A stretch of 64,000 bases of DNA from Azadirachta indica. Its lineage: Eukaryota; Streptophyta; Magnoliopsida; Sapindales; Meliaceae. Under the pieces are notes generated by a model. The model did not search any database, was not told the origin of the DNA, and saw only the letters and a program-made list of their open reading frames with translations. The stretch is from the NCBI GenBank assembly GCA_022749755.1, contig CM040440.1, positions 12,201,269-12,265,268 of the forward strand. The letters run 5' to 3'. The position numbers were made by a program, and so were the translations under genes. This document shows positions 51,396 to 63,615 of the stretch, piece after piece (the stretch's first letter is position 1; the number at the start of each line of letters is the position of its first letter).

Positions 51396-52402
51396 CATAC
51401 AACAAAATGTCATTTTCCTTAAATACTTTTTATTTCCTTAGGTTTTCTAAAATATTAATCTTAATTGAATTCTAATTATAAATAAGTAAGGACTTTGGCT
51501 AGCCTTTGATTATGATGAAACAAGATTTCTTAAAAAACAACTTTGTGTTCGGTGTAGCCTTAATAAGAAATTTTAATTAAAGTTTTTTTGGATTTAGACA
51601 TTTACCCTTAATCTTTTGAGTATTTTTTTTTTAATATCGATTTGGTAGCTATCCTACTGGACTAAGATATAGGTGAAAAATTGACTTAATTTTGGATGTT
51701 GAAAAAGCGGTCTAACAGTATGTCTCCCAATTTCGAAAATAACGTAGTTATTTTACGTTATTTTCTAAACTAATAATAGCTCAAAAAACCAGCAATTTTT
51801 TACTGAATTCTCTAGGATCCCTTACTCTTTTTTACGAAAAATGATAGATGTATAATAATTTCAAACAAAGTAGTTGATGTTTCATTACTTAAGGAATGAA
51901 AGAGGGTATGTCTTAGTTACTGAGACCCTGACTAGCACAATGTCGTAAGTATATTTTGAATTTTTTAATAGTTTGCCCACAACTGTTGCCCTTCTTAGTT
52001 TACTGTTTTCTTTGTTTTCCTTTGCTTAGAGCGCAAAAGAAAATTTTCCTTTGGCTAGAAAATTTTGATTTCTACTCTTTTCTTTTTTTTCATCCTCATT
52101 AATTCAAGTATTAAACCTTTTTGTCTTTTGATTTTTTGTCTCTCTGTCTTCCCTTTCAATTGTATTATCCATTTTGGTGTTTCCATTGGTTGTTTCTCGT
52201 TTGGGTATTTCTAATGATTATTGATTTTGCTTCTGATTTGGCATTGTTTTATGTCGTTGTTTTTTTTATGCATTTCTCTTTCCTAGATTCTAGGTACTTC
52301 ATTGTAATTTTTCTCTTAGTTAAGATGTCAATACTATAGAAGCATATAACTTTTATTCCTCTAGATTATTTTATTTTTTAGTAGATTGAAAGGACTTTCT
52401 TT

Positions 52403-53491
52403 TATTTACTGCAAGAATGGTTCTTGGTAGTCTGAGGGGACAATGTTTTGTTTACCACGAGTGCGATTTCTAGTAGTCCGAGAGGGATTTATTTTATTTA
52501 TTGCGAGGGTAGTTTTTGGTATTGTGTGGATGCATACGTCTCTTCTGAGCAAATAGTATTGGTACCTCGTGGTTACGATTTGATCCTTCTAAATTTAATA
52601 ATTTTTGGCATCATGTAGATACATGTGACTCTTTTGAGCAAATAATGTCGATACCTAGTGGATACAATTTAGTCCTTTTGGACTTACTAATTTTTGGCAT
52701 TGCGTGAATGCATGTGACTTTTTTGAGCAGATGATGTCGTACCTCGTGAGTACTATTTGGTCTTTCGGGACTTTGTAATTTTGGCAGCGTAGAGCTGTAG
52801 TGTTTGGCCTTTTTGAGCATAGTTTTGGCAGCGTGGAGTTATAGTGTTTGACCTTTTTGGCCATAGTTTTCATAGAGTGGAGCTATAGTGTTTTGCCTTT
52901 CTGTGCATAATCTTGGTAGTGTGGAGTTACAGTACATGTATAGTTTTAGCAACACAGAGCTACATTGTTTAGCCCTTCTGGGCAAGATGTTAGTAGTTTG
53001 ATAGTGCAAGACTGCAATGTTTGACCTTTTTAGTATAGTCTTGGAAGCGTGGAGCTGCAGTGTAGGTATAGTTTTGGCAATGCAGAGCTATAATGTTGGC
53101 TTTCTGAGCATAGTATTGGCAGCATGGAATAACAGTATAGGCATAATTTTGGTTGCACAGAGTTGCAGCTGCCAAGAATATGCCATAGTTTTGGCAGCTA
53201 CAGAACTACAGTATTTTGTCCTTTTAGGCATAGTTTTGGTAGCGTGGAGTTGCAGTGTTTAGCCCTTTTTAAAGCATAATCTTGATAGCATAGAGTTACA
53301 TTTTTTGGCCCTTTTAGGCAAGATATTAATAGTTTTGGTTGCGCAGAGTATAATGTTTGGCCCTTTTGGGTATAGTTTTGGTAGCACAAAGTTGCAGTGT
53401 AAGCATAGTTTTGGTAGCATAAAACTATAATGTTTAACCTTTTTAGGCATATTTTGGTAGTGCAGAGTTGTATTGTTTAGTCCTTGGAAAG
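52403..53491. repeat. Composite tandem-repeat array: units of about 46, 89 and 44/33 bp
   Basis: Three unit types follow each other. At 52,403-52,512 there are about two copies of a 46-bp unit (TTACC(A/G)CGAG...GGTAGTCCGAG). At 52,513-52,778 there are three copies of an 89-bp unit starting TTTTTGGCAT. At 52,779-53,491 there are about 17 units of a TTTTGGCAGCGTGGAGCTACAGTG-type motif, mostly 42-46 bp with recurring 33-bp short forms. Short minus-strand ORFs here only translate the repeats. The 46-bp unit recurs at 63.03-63.38 kb. Confidence 0.8.
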
Positions 53492-54483
53492 ATATCAGTA
53501 CGGCAAAGTACACTCCTTTTCTTATAGTCAATGCTACCAAAACTATGACTTGGAAATGGTGAGTGATAACATCATAAATTGATTAAATATAAACAAATTT
53601 GATGACATATATGCTTAGAATATTTATACATAAATTAAACATATCTATGAGCCATTACATGTAAAAAGAGATGAGAAAAAAGTACATATGGAACTATAAT
53701 TAAAACTAATATAATATTATATTTTATTTTATTCAAACTATAAATTTTCTTTAATAAAAATAGGCTAATTTCAACTACTACGCACATTTATTTTTTAAAA
53801 ATGTTTATTCTTCTTATAATTTAAATAGAAATAATAAACCATAATCTCTCTCTCTCTTTTTTTATATTAGTAACTAATTTTTTAAAAAAAAAACACTAAT
53901 TTTAGTCTTTAGTGTTATTACGTTAATATGCAAAGTGAACATATAATTATAAATGGAGAATAAAAAAAAAGGTATGGAAATAATTCAAATTATTTTAACA
54001 TTATAACAAACTTAAAATTATAGTATGTTCGATTTAACGCATAAGCATAGTGTTCTAAAACAAAGCAACTTGTAAATTATTTAAGTTAAATTGTAAATAA
54101 TTAAAATTATAAGTGACATAAAAATTACTTTAATAAGTCACTAAGGTCAAATATGAAAATTTCAAGCAATTTGACTATGCAACATAAACATTTAAAGTAG
54201 ATCAATATATTTAGTTTGGGGTGAAATATAAATATTTGGACTTAGATGATATTTAGATCTAGATCTAAATCATATTCATATCTAGACCTGAACGATATTT
54301 AAGTCTACTCCTAATTGATATTTATTATTTATAGTCGGACCAATTTCAGACAGTTGGTTATCATCAATTCTTCCCAGGAACATCGAGGTGGCCTTCCAAC
54401 GAGAGTAATCTAGTCTACAGTTTCAGGCGAAGTGGTGGTTAGCTTGGAAACCAATTATCAAGAGTGCATTCCAAAGATGGGTT

Positions 54484-54486
54484 ATT

Positions 54487-54537
<51 letters not shown>
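54484..54537. repeat. (TTA)n microsatellite
   Basis: About fourteen TTA triplets preceded by TTTA repeats. No gene is seen in 53,500-54,850. Confidence 0.9.
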
Positions 54538-54877
54538 TGGGATATTACGTTTGTTTTTTTATATTTAAGCTAAATAATTTTTTTGAAACATATTAAAAAA
54601 AGTAAATTTTCATAGTCAAGTTCAATGTGTGTGAGTATGAGCAAACAAAATTTTAACTAGTTAGTTTGTTAACAATTTTGAATTCCAGACTATTGGCCAC
54701 AAAATAAAATAAAAAATGTTAAGCTCAAATTCAACTTGAAGTCTGAACTCTTGCTCAAGGATTAATCTAAGAACTACTGCACAAAAATTCAATTTCCATA
54801 TTAGAGGTTAACCAGTAACCGAGCATTGCATTAAAATTATGAGCCTCATTCATATACCTACACATACATCAAAGTAT

Positions 54878-55117
54878 ACTGATGTGGAGGGTTACGTGAG
54901 ATGTTTTTCAAACAATATTGACATGTTCAAAAATCACTATCCTTCTGAAGATTTAAAATGGCTTGACAAGGCTCTAGGGATAGCGAATGATGCGTAGGAA
55001 GAGGGATCGGGTAGTAAAGAGGATGAGGAGGGAATTATTAAGGAGAAAACTGGGAACAATGAAGGAGTCAACCCCGAGGATCTGGAACTGAATTCCTTTC
55101 TTCCCGATAATCCTTAG
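54878..55117 (+). pseudogene. Decayed ORF of unknown, possibly retroelement, origin
   Basis: A plus-strand frame reads DVEGYVRCFSNNIDMFKNH, then PSEDLKWLDKALG, a stop (TAG at about 54,994), and an acidic tail EEGSGSKEDEEG...NPEDLELNSFLPDNP before TAG at 55,117. The composition looks like real protein (balanced residues, a Glu/Asp-rich C-terminus). I cannot assign a family. A further short frame at 55,200-55,448 is also unassigned. Confidence 0.3.
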
Positions 55118-56769
55118 CCTTGATAACCCGTATTTTGGGTGCTGAATTTTTAGTTTTAAATGTTTTCTTTTGTTCTTGACTTTCTCAATACTTTGATACT
55201 TGTTCCATTGTTTAGTAAATACCTTGGTTGAATGCCCTGAGCTGTTTAATTTGCTTATTCGCACCCTAATATACGTATTAGAATCGAAGAGACATTACAT
55301 ATATGCATGGATTTGGGACCTTCATAAACAATTCGAAGCACAGCATGCACGTTATATTGATGAGTGGATCAGAGGAACAATTGAAGATATTGGTAGCATG
55401 CCTTCGGCTTTGTTTGAGTGGATGGTTAGGTTGCAGTTGCCAAATTGATTAGGTCCATGTAGAAGTCAAATTAAAAATAAGTATTTTTAATCATAAGCAT
55501 GATATAATTGTGACTTAACTTGTTATGAATATTAATTAATTATGATGGAGAATAGTTAATTAATTAATATAAGTCAGATAATGCATGCATGTGGAGGACA
55601 AAAACTAGCTAATTAAGGAGCTATGGTTATTGGGGATATAAAAATGTGGGATAATCAAATCTAATTTATTTATGTCTTTAATTATGTATATATATATATA
55701 TGTATGTATGTGTATATATACACTTTATAATTCAAAGTTTTTTTTTTTTAACCAGTGAGAGCTTAAGCGTGATCGACGCCTGAGATCCGTACCTGATTGT
55801 TGTACTTGTTCTTTTGCCATCTCTTACGTGAGGTCAATTCTAATTTAACGTTTTGTCGTGTTTGTCTCGTTTTTTCGGGAGGTCGGACATGGAAGTTATT
55901 CTTTTTTCGTGCCTAACATATATATTCACATGCACATGCATGTATTATGCGTTCCTACCGGTATATAGGTTGGTTTAATGTTTTCTCCATGTTGCTTGAA
56001 AAATTAAAAATTTTATTTTAATCATGATGTCGGTTTCTCGATAACGCATGTTCCTTGGGTGTATCTTGGAAATAATAGACCTATTTGCTCCCCAAATTTC
56101 AAGTGAAAATATACAGTAGAGTTTTATTTTGTTTACTGTGTTCATTTCAATTTTACGGATATGTCATCATTCCGTGTGTTCCTGGCTCGAATGTTTGAGG
56201 TGCTAGTTGTAATTACTACTAAACTAATACACATTTAAAACTGTTATAAAATGTTTTAAAAATTCTTTTAAAATGTATTACAAACTATTTTCTTTTGACG
56301 TATCTTAAAATATCAAAAATAGTTCTCTTTTATTATGATAAGAAGACTGTTTTTATTAGTTTTTAAATTGTACACTTATGGAAAAATGTTAAGGGGTGTA
56401 ATGTTAATAGAAAATTGAAGTGTTTGATTGTTAAATTTTTATAGAATTTATTGTGGGTGTTGTGGAGAAATTAGTATTTTGGAAGTGTTTGAATTCTTGC
56501 ATTGTAATTTTAGCCCAAATTTGAAGGATTAGATTAAAAATTGGGTGGGTTAATAAAAGTGCACACCAAATGTTTGACAAAATATTTCAGTAAACTTCAG
56601 CATAGTAATCTTAAGTTTGATAGTTGGAGAACACTTGAAGGGTGCTTTAAGAGTGAAAGGAAGGTTGATTAAATGGATTGAAGTAAAAGATAGGAGATAG
56701 CCAAAGTATGCATTCCAAGTGTTCGGTGATTTGCCTGAAAGAATACTTAGAGTAAAATGACATAAAAAA

Positions 56770-58435
56770 GGGGAAGTTCTTCACAAGTTTTATTATCTTT
56801 TGACAAAAGGAAATTTGTTTCATGTGAAGCTGAACAGAAGTTTATTAAATTTCAAGAACATGAAAAAATATTAGTGAGGAAACAAGCATTGAAATCGGGC
56901 TCAGAAGATGGAATGATTTTACAATTTATCCGGAATCAGAAATGAAAATCGCTTACTGACTATCTTACTCAAGTAATAGTGCCATTAGTTTGAGAATTCT
57001 ATGCTAATTAAGGGTGGACATGGTTTGATTCGGTTCAAATTTTTGAAAAACCGGACTGCACCTGAAACTTTCGGGTATCAAAATTTTGAGATCGGACCAA
57101 ACTGAATAGGAAGAAAAACTCAGACCGAACCGAATCTATTGTATATTAGAACCGAATTAAAATCGAACTGATCAATTCGATTTTTGGGTCAGTTCGATTT
57201 TTGAATAAATTTATTATTTTTTTAAAGTTTTTATTGTATTAAACGACATCAGTTTATAAAAACATAATAAAAGGATGTCGTTTAGATGAAAAAATATTAA
57301 AAAATAATATTTTCGGTCTGGTCTAGGTTTTTTTGATTAAAATCGAAATCTGATCGAAGATTCTAGATTTTTTATTTTAAAAACCGAAATTAAACTGAAT
57401 TGCATAAAATACTGGACTGAACTTGTAAATTTTAGTTCGATTCAATTCAGACTAGTTTTTCTACCCACGCCTAATGGTAATGCTTCAGTGCGCAAAGCGA
57501 ATGATAAAGTGTATATTAGGGGCAAAAAGATTTTATTTAATTATGAGGCCATTAACACTTATTATGACTTACCATCCATTGATGCAGATGAGGATTTGTG
57601 TGATGCATTCAGGAGAGAAGAAGAAAACAACACTCAGATTATTAAATAATTATGTATTCTCAGAACACAATGGTTAAAAGTTCATGGTAAATATAACAAA
57701 TCTCTCACTTTCCCAGAAAATATGCTCAATAAATATGCCAAGGCTTGGTATAAATTTATTTTCTCTAATCTCATTCATACATCGCATCTTAATGAAGTTA
57801 CAGCAAAAAGAGCATTTCTGCTTTACTGTATTTGTGACGAGATTACCATTGATATAGAGAAGGTAATACGAGATAGTTTTATTGCATCTATTGAAGCGAA
57901 AACAACAAAGGGATATACACTACCCTATCTTATTACTGCCTTATACTTAAAGGAAGGGGTAAGGGTAGAGGACACAGAGTACAAGGTAAATCCGAACTGT
58001 CTAATTGACGGGATAGCAATTTCCAAGTTTAACTGTTGGACAAGAGATGCATCTGTCCAATCGGGCTTAGGATTCATTGTGGATGATGATAAGCAAGTTC
58101 CACCACCACGAAAACCATTGCTTTGACTGAGAAAGGGTTCACTTAATACAATTCTAGAGGCATACCAGTTAGCCTATGAAGCAAGATTGAGACGTCAACA
58201 AAATCCTTATAAAGACTTACCAAATCCCTAGTTTGTCCATGAAGATAATGAAACTATGGCTTTCTCCTCATCTTACAAAGATCCCATGCAATCAATGATC
58301 GCCGATATGCATCAAAGAATTATTCAACAAAGGGCGTGGGATTTCTATCATCCAGTAAAAGCAATCAAGAATGCATCAGTATTAAGTGGATTGCTTCAAC
58401 ACTTTGGCTTCATATTTTTAGCAAATGTATCCTAA
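56770..58435 (+). pseudogene. 'Putative plant transposon protein' (retroelement gag-like) ORF with five stops, split by a MITE
   Basis: This is a remnant of the plant-specific retroelement protein usually annotated 'putative plant transposon protein'. Landmarks in order are DKRKFVSCEAEQKF, EFYAN (ends 57,008), [MITE], VYIRGKKILFNYEAINTYYDLP, LCILRTQWL, LTFPENMLNKYAKAWYKFI, THSxHLNEV-type TSHLNEVTAKRAFLLYCI, KGYTLPYLITALYLKEGV and SLNTILEAYQLAYEARL. Stops are at 56,943 (TGA), 56,991 (TGA), 57,647 (TAA), 58,124 (TGA) and 58,229 (TAG), with the final stop at 58,433. Apart from the MITE the frame is unbroken: removing the element and one target copy returns exact phase. The true N-terminus is not resolved. 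Several stops look like CGA/CAG/CAA turned into TGA/TAG/TAA. Confidence 0.78.
57001..57481. mobile_element. hAT-like non-autonomous element (MITE), 465 bp, with 8-bp target duplication
   Basis: The element spans 57,009-57,473, with ends TAAGGGTGGACA and (reversed right end) TAGGCGTGGGTA. It is flanked by ATGCTAAT (57,001-57,008) and ATGGTAAT (57,474-57,481), which match at 7 of 8 bases. Inside are many repeats of CGGTTC/GAACCG-type wording, as in the plant 'GGGTGGGCA...CGGTTCGGTT' MITEs. The 8-bp duplication and TA(G/A)GG ends suit the hAT superfamily. It has no ORF. Confidence 0.75.
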
Positions 58436-58579
58436 TGTTCAATTTCCACCACTTCCACAATTTTCGCCTACCTAAGTAGATGAAGATAACAATACACAAT
58501 GAGAGGCAAGATTCTTACATCTTACCTCTTAGGTATGATCTTTCTTATTTTCTTCTTTATTTTTCCATCTTTCAACATT

Positions 58580-60047
58580 GAAGACAATGTTTTGATTCAG
58601 TGTGGGGGGAGAAATTTTTAGAAGTGTTTGCTGAATGTAGTGAGTATATTACCAATCATATACATACATGAAAAAAGAAAAAACTATTTTGGTTCAAGTT
58701 TAACTTGTCATGTTTTAGGAGTGTGTTTGTTTATTTTTTTTTCTTTTGTTAATATTATGTTTGTTTGTTTTTAGTCTTTTCTTTTCTTTACCCTATGAAT
58801 GATGCCCGTTTCTATTGAGATTGGGCTTTTATTTGTTGAGCATGCTTTTGCCTAAGTTGAATAGAAAGCCAATGATATAATTGTGTTGGTGAATGCTTGA
58901 ATTGTGGAAAATGATAAATGTTGTCATATTCCTTAGGTTTGAGTTGTTGGCAAATTTATTTTTACTTGATAGTTCCTCGATCAAAAGATTTTAGCGTTAG
59001 GTCACAAATGCTTAGTTGTTTGGAAATTTAGAGAAAACTTATGTGATCTACAAAGGAGGTTGAGCTTTAGTGAACTCTAGAATCTAGTTGATGGTTCCTT
59101 AAGGCAATTATTAAGGGATACTTCAATAGAGAAATGAATTAGGCCATCCTTGATGAGTTTGAATCGTCAAGATGACTTAGAGAAGATTAATCCACAATTC
59201 CCCACTTTTGGGCCAAAAATTCATTTTGATTTACCTTCACAAAAGCGAAAAATAAACTAAACTTCATAGTCGTTGATTTTTAGCACCCTCAATTGCTTTT
59301 TTTTTTAATTTCCGTTCTAGGGATATTAAATTAAGGGAGGTTGAGAGGAGTACGAAAAATAAGCCGAACTCTTACCGAGTAACTGAGTTTAGGCAAGCGT
59401 AAACTACTCACATCAAAAGGTGAGAGAGATTTTTTTTTTTGAAAAAAAAAAGAGAGAAATTTGAGAAAAAAATGTAAATAAATAAGTGTGGGGGTATGCA
59501 TATTCTTATAGAAATATGGGAGGTGAACAAAAAAATAAAGCGTTGGATCGAAGGATTAGTTCTATAAGGATTAAGGTAATTAGGGTGCTGGAACTTCACT
59601 CAAGGAATCTAAAATCCCTTACCTTTAGCCCTGGCCTATCATCACATGCCTTGCAAATCCTAATGATCTTTAATATAATGTCTCAATTCATCAGTGATGA
59701 ATGACTTGCAAACTAAGCTTGAAGATCTCAAAAGATTCAATTTGGGCTTGATTGAGAACATAAACTGATCCAAATTGAAGAACGATTAAGTATGAGTGAC
59801 AATTCACACACATAAGGAATCCTTAAGTAAGATAGTTTTTGTTCTTCAAGTTAGACTACAGGACAAGGTGATGACATTTTGGAATTCTCTTCAACTTAAG
59901 CATTATACTCGATCTATGAGGCTTAAGAGTTCTTTTAACTATTAATTAATGTCACTTGTGTTTGTTTAGATAAATTTTTTCCTATCTCTATTTTTGTTGG
60001 TTTGATTTGCTTGAAGACAAGCAAGCATTTAAGTATGGAGGTATTTG
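58580..60047 (+). mobile_element. Post-coding internal region and polypurine tract of the 56.8-61.4 kb element
   Basis: A phrase GAAGACAATGTTTTGATTCA then GTGTGGGGGGAGAAA (about 58,578-58,615) and a second, GAAGACAAGCAAGCATTTAA then GTATGGAGG at about 60,013-60,043, match the paired 'GAAGACAA...GTGTGGGGG' phrases common before the 3' LTR of plant Ty3/gypsy elements. The second acts as the PPT directly before the LTR. The ORFs at 59,408-59,704 are not credible. Confidence 0.6.
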
Positions 60048-61372
60048 ATAAGTGCGTAAAAACACACATTTATCATTTACTCTTTAATTTGATTTGTTTG
60101 TTTAATTCTCTGCTTACATCAATATTTAATGTATTTTGCCTCTATTTTTTGTAAATCACGAGAAAATTGGTTATTCAAAGTGAATTTGACTTGAAATAAT
60201 TGAATTTGACTAAAAAAGGAAGGCGTTCAGGGTCCAAAACGTAAGAGAAGTACAGATCAAAATGTAAGTTCCTAGAGGACCTAAGTACAAAGCTGAAGGG
60301 ACCTATTTGCAAGCTTTTCAAACCTTGTAGGTTAGTTTTGCATGGCGCACCAGCGCCATACATTTTGTTCTTAGGTAGAATGCATGGTACAGCCGCGCCA
60401 CCTGGTCGTGCGATTGTACCATTCGTCCTGCTCTTGGGCATTAAGTTCAAGTTTCCAAAGATTAAGTTTAAATTTCTGAAGAGAACTTAGAGATAGATAG
60501 AAAGGAGATTGGAAAAATTTTTGGGCATCAAGTTTAAGATTTTGAAGATAAAGACTCTCCTAATATAATTTTATCTTTTTCCCTTGTCTTTAAACTTTTG
60601 TTTTAAATTGAATAATAGTGAAGTTATTATTTTTTATGTTGTCGATTGTTAAATTTTTTATTGTGAATTTTGAACTTTATTTGATGTGTAGGTAAACTTA
60701 TTTTCTAAGACAATGATCTAATCTATTTGAACCATTCAATTTCTGCAAGTTATTTGTTTTGATTTAATACGTAGTGTTGCGTATTCATTATGATGATTAA
60801 TGCATTTTAATATTTGGTCAGTATTTGAATGATTTGTGGATTAATATGAATTAAGAAGTGATTATTATCTAAACTAGGTAATAAATATCGTAAATTACAT
60901 GTTAAATAGAAATGTATTAATATGATTTACATAGTTAATTAGGAATTATCAATGAGTGTAAGGTACTTTCATTTAATTTAATTCACATAAAAATATAGTA
61001 AATTATTTAGGTGCAAAGTAGATTCGACTAATCTTGAGAGAGACTATCGAATAATTTAGGATAATTAACTAACAACACAGTTATTAAATCAGAATAACAT
61101 TATTTAGAGAATTGGATGTGAACAAATATGATAAAATCATTAGCCCTAAATCATTTCATTAGTTGTATTTGTTTTAATTAAATTGCTCAGTAGTTTATTT
61201 TACTTTAATTTGTTTTAATTTTTCTCAATCAAATTAATTCGATTTTTTCAGATAAATTCATTATTTAATTATCTTTGATAATTAATAAATTAACTTTTCT
61301 CATGAGACCGACACTTTCTTATCACTGTATTACTTGTTTACAATACGTGCACTTGCATTCGTAATTTATGCA
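60048..61372 (+). repeat. 3' LTR of the plus-strand Ty3/gypsy-like element, about 1.3 kb
   Basis: It starts TGATAAGTGCGTAAAA after the PPT and ends near CGTGCACTTGCATTCG...ATGCAACA. It aligns with 50,640-51,395 in its 3' half and has the same organisation as the antisense LTR at 8030-9476. A GC-richer segment (60,330-60,430) carries GCATGGCGCACCAGCGCCAT, a short palindrome also echoed beside the solo LTR at 49,553 and 50,290. The ORF at 60,175-60,450 is not a gene. The stretch 61,372-63,030 is AT-rich with no gene recognised. Confidence 0.65.
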
Positions 61373-63031
61373 ACATATTTTAATTTTTTATTTTTGGTTT
61401 TCAAGTATTTATCTTTTTTATTTTTTATTTTTTCTCTAATCAATAATTGAAGTTCATTAAGTGACAAGAAAATAGTCAAATAACATAAAAATAATTAAAA
61501 ACAATTATATTTTTTGTCTAAAATTTTCAACATATATTTTATTTTTTTCAACAAATACCATTATTTTTAATTGTTTTTATTTTATTTGACTGTTTTTTTT
61601 TACACTTAGTGAATTTATGATTATTATTTGTTAATATATTATTGTTGTTTTAATTGTAGATTAGGGTAAAAATTCAAAGAAATTTGAATACAAAAGCAGA
61701 AAGTTTAAATTCAAAAATCAAATAAGAAAAATGAAAATTTTAAAATAGAAAAGTAAAAAAGAGGAAAATAAATTAAACTTTTATTTTGTTAATTGAAATT
61801 AAATTATTTCATGTAATTAATTTATTTATATAAAAAATTAATTAAAATTATTAAAAAAGAATATTTATGTCATTATATTAGTTAAATAAAAGTTAAAGGG
61901 GTATTTTTGTTATTGAACTAGTCAACATTAAGTCAACAATTGATTTTAATGAAAAATTAACAAAAAGAATGTGTGTTTGGAGATTTTATGATTATAAAGT
62001 ATATTTAAATTTTTTTAATGTAAAATTGAAATTTGATATATATATATTGATTATTTAAGGCCTACCATTATACTATTAGGCAAATTAGTAAATTAAAAAT
62101 AAAAGTAAAGTAACTGTTTAAGGACTGGCCCAATACAAGAACAGTATCTCTTAGTTACTATTTATTAGCTTTATGTACATATGTATATGTATACTCTACC
62201 TATATTTTATTTGATATTCTTAATTCAAATACCAACATCTTTAATTACATTTAGTAAAATTAAATAAGCAAATTTTTTAATTTTTGTAAATTTACTAATA
62301 AAAATATTTTTGACTAAATTAATATTAAAAATAACTCAATCTCACATGGTATAGTAAACGAAAACGAGATTAAAAATTATTTTTTTTATTTTTTTAAATA
62401 AAAATCAATTAAATTAAAATTATTCTCTAAAAAGAAGAATATTTAAAATGATTTTTTATTATTTAAATAAAAGTCTATTTTATTATAAGTTTTCTAAATA
62501 TGTATTTTAGAAAACGGTTTGAAAATCATTTTTTATTTTAGACATCAATAATAATTTTACTAAAAGTGTCCTTTAATTATGTAAAAAAGGAAAACGATTT
62601 AAAAATTACTTTAATATTTTTTTAAAATCAAAGTAAGTTTATTAAAACTTCTCTAAATACATATTTTAAAAGACGATTTACAAAAATTATTTTTATTTTT
62701 TACAATTAAATTTGGTTTTATTAAAACTGTTCTCTAAACATATATTTTAAAAGACGATTTACAAAAATTATTTTTATTTTTTAGAATTAAAAACAGTTTT
62801 TAAATAAACTGTCTTAAAAAATGAAAACCGTCTTCTGTTTGGTGTACTCTTTTAATTTTTTTTTACTAGTGAATTGAGAAATAAATTGACAAAGACAAAT
62901 GGGAATATTTTCCTAAATTATTAATGAATATTTTATTGACAGTGATTATAAAGTTAATGAATGTGGAAAGACTTGACATGGGCTTTGACCATGTAAAAAG
63001 AATATTGATGTGTGTGTATATTTTATTTTAA

Positions 63032-63380
63032 TTTCTAATAGTCTTATGGGACTTTGTCAGTACTTTGACGGTACTTTACTTTTTGGTGGTTCGAGGGGAA
63101 TTGATTTTGTTTACTGCGAGGGCAATTTGTTCGTATCTCCAAGTACGTTATTTTAATTTCTGATAGTTCGAGGGGACTTTGTTGGCACCTTGACGGTACT
63201 TTGCTTTTTGGTGGGCAGAGGGGACATGATTTCTATTTACCGCAAGGGCTATTTGTCGATACCTAGAGATACCTTGTGTTTTTGGTAGTCCGAGGGGACT
63301 TTGTTTTTGTTTACCGTAGGGGCGATTTGTTGGTACTTAAGGGTACCTTGTGTTTTTGATAGTTTGACGGGACTTTATTT
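63032..63380. repeat. Tandem array related to the 52.4-kb array, 48- to 77-bp units
   Basis: Five units start (G)ATAGTTCGAGGGGACTTTG or GGTAGTCCGAGGGGACTTTG and pass into TTTACCG(C/T)(A/G)(A/G)GGGC-(G/A)ATTTGT then GGTACCTT. Unit lengths alternate between about 48 and 75 bp. The unit clearly matches the one at 52,403-52,512. Confidence 0.75.
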
Positions 63381-63615
63381 TTGTATAGTTTTGTGTGGAG
63401 AAGATAATATAATTTATTGCAAAATAATAGGAATTTAAACAAATATAAAAAATCTAAAGGAAAAAATTAATAGGAAAAGCATAATGAATAGTTCAAAATA
63501 AATAAAAATAATCTATACCTATCAACTTTGGATGTCCTTTTCTTAAGCGGAATGCCTTTCAAGCATATCTACATTTCTACAGCTTATTGATCACTCTTTC
63601 ATCTAGATGGCTAAG

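Noticed and set aside
52611..53540. Overlapping ORFs rich in Cys, Tyr and Asn on both strands
   Set aside because: They only translate the tandem repeats.
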